In this document: positions 56,601 to 64,000 of the stretch, piece after piece
How positions within the stretch are numbered: position 1 is the first letter of the stretch
Layout of the letters: the number at the start of each line of letters is the position of its first letter
Translations under genes and position numbers: made by a program
Notes under the pieces: generated by a model
Told to the model about the DNA's origin: nothing
The model's input: only the letters and a program-made list of their open reading frames with translations
The model's database searches: none
Assembly (NCBI GenBank): GCA_016617855.1
Contig: JAECUM010093700.1
Span: forward strand, 1 to 64,000
Source: Megalonaias nervosa
Lineage: Eukaryota; Mollusca; Bivalvia; Unionida; Unionidae
Direction of reading: 5' to 3'
DNA: 64,000 nt

Positions 56601-58985
56601 ATTGAGTACAGTGACTAATTTTGTGTTCAAGTATGGTTATCTCACTGATATATCAGAATCCCATAAACCAGTATACTGAAAGGAACAAAATTGCTATTAG
56701 GCAGCTATATGTCTTCAGAGGCCATTTTGCTCCTTTCACATTGGTGGCCATTTAAGACAAGTTTGACTATTTCAGTGGAATAATTACAGTAATACACATA
56801 TCAGAGATCCTCAATTGGCTTTTTTGTACATGACAAACAGATTGGCTCAAATGACTATTTGCTATATCAGATATTGGACATAAGGTGCCCATAATTATTG
56901 TCTGGTCATTATGTTTCCGTTTGGTTGAACACTGTAACCACAAAGCATAACACAAAAGAGGTGTGAAAACTTCTCTGCACTTATTAAACCTTATAATTAA
57001 ATGATTTACTCCATGGACTGCACTACAGACATTACACCAGTCCATCACACAATGTGCTGTTTAATTACATTATGTTGTATCAGCACATGAAAATTCATTG
57101 GAACAAAATATGCGTCAATACATGTATTTTAGTAGGTCTAATAGACAATGTGGCAAGCAAGTGTTCCAAACACCCATGTAATGTGTCGAATTTTGAATAA
57201 ATATGGAACCTTAAAATTGAATACATTATGCATTAAAATTTTATAACAGTCAAGCCTGCAAGGTCTTTGTGAAGGGTCACTTCGACCTTTGCTTCATGTC
57301 AGTTGTTAAACTTGAAGGGCCGGCATCTATGGCTCATTTAGAATTGACCTGGTCATCGCAACGCTGTCCTGAGAAAGTAAACATTAAAGTTTCAGACCAT
57401 AACTGCTTGATGTGAATCCCATGTCAAATAGTCATTTTCAAAGTGAAGTTGATATGCATCATATTTCTCAGATTCTAGGCTGTCAAAATCTGATGAAAGA
57501 AATAATAATCTTGGGGAAAAATTAGGAACTGCTGATTATGATTGGTCAGTTTAAATTAAGGTGTACACCTTGGAAGTAATGTTGAATTTAAAAGTAATGA
57601 CCTTGGTCAAATTCATTAGTCTGAAATTTCCTGTGAGAAGAAACCTAAAGAATAGTGCTTTCCTCGTTAAAAAAGTAAAAGGGACCAGGTGGCTGTCTTG
57701 TAAGAAAAGACAGGCTTTAGTGCTAGGACGCACAATTTCTGAAAAGAACAGCATTAAGGTACGCAATTTTAATTTTTCATATAATTTTCTATTTTATTTG
57801 TCTTGTTTATGCAAATGTGTTTGATATGACTAGGATTCATACTATGTATCGCTTATTTGATTTCATGGAAATCTGTTGATATGCTAGAGCTGTTATGCAA
57901 TTTATTTCTTTAATTTTACAGTTACTAATTCATTGATAGAATTGACTGATTGCATGCAATCCAAATTTTCAAATGTGTAGGATTTCGTAGGGTTATATGA
58001 ATTAATTTCCTTTGTCTGTTAGGACGATACTAATTATTGTGAGTTAACGATAATTGCATATTTATATATGATTTTGTAATGCTTAAAGAATCTTGTAGGT
58101 TAGGGATTGCTATGAGATAGAAGTTAATGAATCTTATGCAGTAGTAATTGATAGTCTGTTTCTTATTGAGTGGAACTGACCAGGTTGGATGTCTAATGAG
58201 TCATGTGGTAGAGTATGCAGAGAGATACGGGAATGTTATATGCACTGCTCACATGTTAATTTGTGGTCAGCCGCAGTAAAGCAAGAATGATCTATCGAAT
58301 TAGGTCAGACTTGGATGTATATTACAGGGGTCGTTTGTAACTAGAGATAATGATTGTACCTTACTCAAAATAACAGTCTAAATCTGTAAGGACCATTAAT
58401 CATTAAGGTCACATTATGTCAGAATTTATGCATTGTTTGGATAGCTAGTTTATGCAGTCTGAGTAACGAATGTGAGAGAATTTTATATACGGATAGAAGA
58501 TGTTACATATAGAGATTTAGTGGTAATCTTGTCATTCAGGGAAACAGCTCCCAGGAACAGTTGGGGACAGTCCGAAGACGGAAGTCTGGAAAGCTATGAA
58601 GCATCCAGAATAGAAAGATCAAGGAAGATCAGGAAGTGACGCTAGGTGATGCAAATCAGGCGTGGACATTGTGCTCTTTTCACCACTCATTACCATGATG
58701 AAACGAATCCAAAATAGAACACTGCTATTGAAGTTCTGTTAACATAAATTTGTTTGAATTGAACCTGACACTATTATTTTTTTTGTTATCAATTAGATTG
58801 TTATTTTCTTGTCTAAAGGGGGCTCATATTGTATTATTTCTCAATAGTTTTGCACAGTTCTCTGTTGATGTTTTATCTATCCACTCATACTGGGCAATAA
58901 GATCAAGGGAGGTCATCCTCTAGATAATGACAGCCAAATCTAATTAACCATCCCTCTTTACCAAGAGGGACAGCATTACAAAACG
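53661..58985. other. Long non-coding stretch
   Basis: I read both strands and saw no domain, exon pair or RNA gene that I can support. The frames at 55606, 56252, 56767 and 57561 are short, lack homologues here, and show no coding signature. Confidence 0.45.
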
Positions 58986-58988
58986 TAT

Positions 58989-59375
58989 ATTACATGAGCT
59001 AGTGGTGGAATGCGAAGTGAGACACTCATATGTTACATGAACTAGTGGTGGAATGCAAGGTGAGACACTCATATGTTACATGAGCTAGTGGTAGAATGTA
59101 GGGTGAGACATCCATGTATTACATGAGCTACTGGTGGAATGCAAAGTGAGACACTCATATATTACATGAGCTAGTGGTGGAATGCAAGGTGAGACAACGG
59201 TATATTACATGAGCTAGTGGTGGAAGGCAAAGTGAGACGCTCATATATTACATGAGCTAGTGGTGGAATGCAAGGTGAGACAACCGTATATTACATGAGC
59301 TAGTGGTGGAAGGCAAAGTGAGACACTCATATATTACATGAACTAGTGGTGGAATGCAGGGTAGATGGTGATATA
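58989..59375. repeat. 43-bp minisatellite, nine copies
   Basis: TACATGAGCTAGTGGTGGAA plus TGCAAGGTGAGACACTCATA and TAT, period exactly 43 through most of the array. Confidence 0.95.
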
Positions 59376-59799
59376 TTTACATGAGTAAATTGCTCACTGT
59401 TTCTGTAGTTTTTAAGAGCAGTAGTTTTAAATAAAATAATGTTTTAGGGCGAAATTCCTTCGCATTTTTTTGAAAGAAAATAAATAATTTTTATGAGTAA
59501 ATAGTTTTAGGAAAATACTTGTGAAGCTTGTGAGGATAAAATTAAAAGTGAAGCAACAGCAAATTTGGAACCAGAAATGATCTGTTGTCCAGCACAATTA
59601 AATATAACAATGTTTTCTTTGTATTAAATATTTTTTATATCACCTTTTAATATAAAGTTATTTAAATTTGCCCAAAACTGTGAGAAGTTAAAGTTACACA
59701 CACAGTTTTTGCTGTGAAATATAGGTCAAAATAACCAGGCTTTATGTGAGCACTGTAGAATTCACGTATTATGTAACTTGGTATTTTGGGACTGAACTA

Positions 59800-60060
59800 C
59801 AGCGTGACCCCGTTATAACATGGTAGTTGGGGTCCATAGAAGCCGACCGTGTTATAGACCGAACCATGTTATAACCAACCAAGTCAGTTAGCTGAAGAAA
59901 ATGAAGGTTTATATGATATTGAAATAAAAATTTTCTTCTATCACTTTAAAATTACTTTCTCTGTATAGATATTTTTAAAAATTACTAATGTGCAGGGCCC
60001 CTGTGAACACAGGGTCCGATTGGGCCAAATCAGTCCTAAGGCCGGCCCTGTTAGGAATAG
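59800..60060. repeat. Interspersed repeat, copy 2, with Tigger-like start
   Basis: The right half matches 14600-14722. The left half begins with CGTGACCCCGTTATAACATG, a Tigger/pogo-type terminal motif, so the copy is composite or the family is wider than copy 1 shows. Confidence 0.5.
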
Positions 60061-61955
60061 TCATAAAGCCTCCCTATACAACCACACATGTTTCACATAA
60101 GTTTTTACAGTTTAAACATTTTGGTAACTTTAAGTTGGTGCCTACAGATATCATGGAAATCACCTTACTGTATAAATCACAGGTCTCATAATTAGTTGTC
60201 TCACTAGCTAATTTACTTTGCTTGCTGTGGGCAGGAATTCTTTATGCACCATATGGCACTTGTTGAAAACATCTTTTCAGCTGGCAAAATATGTTAGGGG
60301 TTGACATGGAACAAAGTGTAGAAACAAGTCTTGACTAATGAAGATATTGTCACTGGAACAAAGTGGAGGGACAAGCCTTGGCTAGTGAAGATGTCATCAC
60401 CTATGGTGGCAGGGGACAGTTTTGTAAATTGGCCTCTGGCAAATTTCTTAACTTAAGGCTATTGTGTGGCTTTTTGAGCTGTTGTTGTGTAATAAAATTA
60501 AAGATATGGGTATATTTTTTAATTTGGTCTTAGGGGCTTGTGTTGTTCTTGAAATTGATGTGAGGCATGTACACCTCATGTAGTCACTGCATAGTATGTA
60601 GCCAGCGAAATACCAATAGTCGGTTAGGAAGCAGAGTTACTTATAGCAGAAGACACGTTGGTTCAAGGCAAGTAGAATATCTCAGAAACTGCCTGGATGA
60701 CAACTATTTTGAATAGCATCAAGCTATTAAGTACACAGTATTTTTCAAAATTATCACCCAGGAAAAGTTTGCACTGTGGGCATCACATATTCTCAAAAAT
60801 GGCCTTTGGACATGAAAACTGCATTATAAATTGGGTGTGGAGTGGATCAACTTTTTATTCCATGAATTTCCACTGACTTTTCAGGTCAAGTGAATGATAT
60901 ACTTATGTTTTGTTTAATTATACCTATCCAAAAATATGGATCTTTTTGACCTCACTATTGTATTTTATTTTTTATGAAGTTTTATATTAGGTAGGTGTAT
61001 GTAACATTAAGTTTGTGCATAAAAACTGTCCCTTGCACCCTATGTTCAAAGCTGTTATAAGATTTGGGGGGGGGGGGCCCCAGCATGGTGTATGTTGTTA
61101 GGTGAATTGTGCCACACCGATACAGTACAGACACAAGGAGAGCAAGTCCATGATAGGACCTATCAGGTGATGAGTATTCCATAGCCCAGATGGCCTGGAC
61201 AACTTAAAATCATTCTTTGGCAAGTGAAATTTGATGCAAGTTGCCCAGTTTTAACTTGGATTAAAAGGAAATATTTGACATTCAAGACCATTTTTAACAC
61301 ATCCTCCTTGAATAGCTAGAGGGTCAAAAAATTTTATATATTGCCCCCAGTTGTACTGGTCAGTAGTGATGGCCTGTCAGTAAATGAATGCTACATTACC
61401 AACAGGCTCTTCACAAGGGAACATGCCAGCATGCTCTAACAGGGTCCATTTAGTTTCTAATTTGTTTATCTTATTAATGGGCAGAACCAATTTAGAAGCT
61501 GCTTTATTCATAACATCAGCCAGGATTGTTTTAAACCAGACCTCTGTTGTGAGAGTCCATGCTTCCAGGACATTTGAGTTTCTGACTGGGATGCTCTGTT
61601 TTCAGAATTACATATTTATTTTTTAAATATCCTGGAGTTTGTGGAGAAGGGAATGAACTCTACTTTCAGAATCCTGCAGAGAGCTCTGTTTAAAAAAAAA
61701 CTTTGACTTGGGGTTTAATAAGTTGTAAAACTTGTACTACATACCACATCTTTTAAGAGACTACCCATTTTTAAGAGACCACTTAATATTAATCTATATT
61801 TAATACTGTAGCTTCTACACAACCTGTAATTAATAGCTGCCTTTTATCAAAGACCATTTATGGTGGTTTGGGTGTCATAATGCAGAAGTAATTTGGTGTT
61901 CCCTTTACAGGAGACTGCAGTATTAAATCTAGTTAATAGCCCAGTCATTGATTTT
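60061..61955. other. Non-coding DNA
   Basis: No gene found. The run of G and C at 61066-61080 is a simple-sequence tract. Confidence 0.5.
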
Positions 61956-61956
61956 C

Positions 61957-62275
61957 ATTTATATTGCCTTTACACTGTTTTTCACTTACATTGCCTTTAC
62001 ATTGTTTTCACTTATATGGCCTTTTTATGTTTTCACTCATGTTTCCTTTACACTGTTTTCACTAATTTTGTTTTTACACTGTTTGTCACTTAATTTGCCT
62101 TTACATTTTTTCAGTTATTTTGCCTTTACACTGTTTTTCACTTATGTTTTTTAATACTGTTTTTCACTTGTTTTAACGTTGCATTGTTTTTCACTAATTT
62201 TGTCTTTTCATTGTTTTTCACTTAATTTGCCTTTACAATTTTTCACTTATTTTGTCTTTACAATGTTTTCTAAAG
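61957..62275. repeat. Pyrimidine-rich minisatellite
   Basis: Variants of TTTGCCTTTACACTGTTTTT plus CACTTAT, roughly 27-33 bp, about ten copies. Confidence 0.85.
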
Positions 62276-62436
62276 AAGAAGAATATTAATTAACATTCTT
62301 GTTCAGTAAATTAATTTTGTTCTTAAGGAAAAAACATTTTAAAATTGTTTTGCAACATTATATTATGATGTTTTCTCATCCAGTTTTATTAGGTCATATG
62401 ATCAAGAGGGAATTTTAAATACAACAGCCTCAGAAA

Positions 62437-62635
62437 TACCATAGGTGCTCACATATAAGTTGAGTTCAGCTGTTCAGATCCAGATCTGCCATCACATAAT
62501 GTGCCAGCAGAGCTGGGTCAATGCAGTTTTCTACAAGTAATCAGTACAGGAACCATAATCTTCCTGCGCATAATATGATGGCAGGTCAGGGTTTTTGTTG
62601 TTTGCAGCTGGACTTATAACTGAATATTGATGGTA
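62437..62635. mobile_element. TA-flanked palindromic MITE, copy 3
   Basis: Begins TACCATAGGTGCTCACATAT and ends GAATATTGATGGTA, with the internal CCAGATCTGCC and GGCAGGTCAGG blocks shared with copies 2 and 4. Confidence 0.65.
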
Positions 62636-62944
62636 CTTAATTTTTATGAAAGCCCCAGTTGCAAGTGTTGATGTAAAAATGGATAGCTAATGGAATCATG
62701 ATTAATTTTGGATTTATCCAGTAATAAGGAACTTAAACATGTAGGGTTGTAAAATTTAGATTTGTCCATTTTTATATTGTGGTTTGGTTACATGTTACCA
62801 TTGATAGAGATCAAGACTGTTCTTATAGACTGCTATAGGTGAGATAATTGCATTTGGAAGGTGTGCAAATTTTACTGAGTTATCTCTCTTGTTATATGCA
62901 TAGAAAACCTCTTTAGACAATACTTGTGTTTATAGCAAAGTACT

Positions 62945-63164
62945 TACCACATGTACTCACTTATAAGTCAAATCCATCTGAAAAATGCTTAGACCCAGAT
63001 CTGCCGTTGCATAATACACCAGCAGATCTGGGTCTGTGCAGTTTATTAGGAGCGAGTAGAACAAGCAACATAGACCCCTATCTGCAGACACATTATGCTA
63101 TGCCAGATCAGGATCTTTGTTGTTTGGCAGTTTGACTCAACTTACAAGTGAGTACAGTTAGTAT
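62945..63164. mobile_element. TA-flanked palindromic MITE, copy 4
   Basis: TACCACATGTACTCACTTAT pairs with ACAAGTGAGTACAGTTAGTA; internal CCAGATCTGCCG and AGCAGATCTGGG are themselves inverted. Confidence 0.7.
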
Positions 63165-63284
63165 ACACAATGTATTATATTATCTATTGTTCTTTTTATA
63201 ATTTGGAGCAAAAATCAACAAGTATTGAACTTGACATGTTTTATGTTTCTTAACATTTTGTGTTAATATTTGTTGTTTTATATG

Positions 63285-63287
<3 letters not shown>

Positions 63288-63350
<63 letters not shown>
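63288..63350. repeat. (TA)n(TG)n microsatellite
   Basis: TA units followed by TG units, as at 15144-15237. Confidence 0.97.
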
Positions 63351-63351
<1 letters not shown>

Positions 63352-63754
63352 ATTTATATATGTGTCTGTGTGTTCTCTATATATAGATACATTATGAAAA
63401 TACCACTTTTCTGTATACTTTGTAATTACACTTGAAAATACTGTACAATGCTTTATTCCTAATAAAATATATCATGTTGCATTCATATGGTTTGGAAATG
63501 AGTTTGTTTGAGTTTAATTTATTTGTTTGAAATTTGCCTTCTGCATCTTGCTTTTTTCATGGCAGTGAGAGAGGGGTATGCTTATTTCTTTTGTGAGGTG
63601 TACTAATTGTAATTTTCGTATAGTTCAGGTAAACAGCAGAGAGCCAAAGCGATGGTTGTTCAGTGAGACTAACAGTTCATCCATTTTAAATAAACTTAAC
63701 ATTTTTACAGGGATTGAAACTTTATTTGCCCAAATATGGAAAATCAGCATTTCT

Positions 63755-64000
63755 TGTCATCAAGTGAACATTCCAACCATATGCTTAACTCAAAATCACA
63801 ATTGAACATTTCTGGTGGTCAAGTGAACATTCCAGTCACATGCCTAACTCTAAATGGCAGTTGAACATTTCTGGTGGTCAGGTGAACACTCCAATCATAT
63901 GCCTTATTCAAAATGGCAATTGAACATTTCTGGTGGTTGAGTGAACATTCCAGTCACTTTGCCTAACTCTGTATGGCAGCTGAACATTTCTGATGGTCAG
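63755..64000. repeat. 59-60-bp tandem repeat running off the window
   Basis: TTGAACATTTCTGGTGGTCA plus AGTGAACATTCCAGTCACAT and GCCTAACTCTAAATGGCAG repeats at least four times to the window end. Confidence 0.9.

Noticed and set aside
57561..57824. Possible exon with GTRWLSCKKRQ, reminiscent of transposase-derived zinc-finger genes
   Set aside because: One short match without neighbouring exons or splice-site support.

Overview
This window is AT-rich animal DNA, probably from a marine invertebrate and most likely a mollusc. The mollusc call is an inference. It rests on dense microsatellites and minisatellites, non-LTR retrotransposon remains, many foldback MITEs, and repeated GGGAGATAAC-type hairpins, which I associate with molluscan genomes. 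I found no convincing host exon. The window is dominated by mobile elements.

Two large virus-like DNA transposons of the Polinton/Maverick type (related to adintoviruses) are the main content. E2 (31221-48858, 17,638 bp) is complete from end to end. It has 240-bp terminal inverted repeats and a 5-bp direct repeat (GTTTG) at its borders. E1 (from before base 1 to 13159) lies in the opposite orientation. Its gene order matches E2, but its terminal repeat and its proteins are clearly diverged.

Read from the right end of E2, a block of minus-strand virion genes runs inwards: coiled-coil protein, pVI-like protein, major capsid protein, pX-like minor protein, adenain-type protease, fibre-like protein with phage-tail-fibre-like motifs, two-span membrane protein, and a penton-like protein. 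A centre of low-complexity repeats and one small ORF follows. Next come an HNH homing-type nuclease and a zinc-ribbon protein (one strand), a PolB-SF1 helicase-HNH array (other strand), a retroviral-type integrase and a zinc-ribbon/PLA2-like protein (one strand), and the packaging ATPase, which ends 8 bases from the terminal repeat. Polymerase, helicase and integrase would copy and insert the element. The capsid proteins, protease and ATPase would build and fill particles. The PLA2 and pVI/pX-like proteins could disrupt membranes.

Both copies are decayed by stops, frameshifts, lost starts and catalytic-site changes. E2 is also interrupted by a 1,580-bp pogo/Tigger-like element in its pX-like gene and by a tRNA-derived SINE in its centre.

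13160-31220 and 48864-64000 are non-coding repeat DNA. They hold a LINE (25490-29199) split by a second, inverted LINE with an 11-bp target duplication, a foldback MITE with an 8-bp duplication (22526-22795), four copies of a TA-flanked ~200-bp MITE, two copies of an ~800-bp interspersed repeat (E2 sits inside one of them), and many tandem arrays. The most unusual points are the nested inverted ends inside each terminal repeat, kept in both elements; the ancestrally continuous polymerase-helicase(-HNH) reading frame; and the in-frame YSDxNI-type hexapeptide repeat at the same place in both elements.
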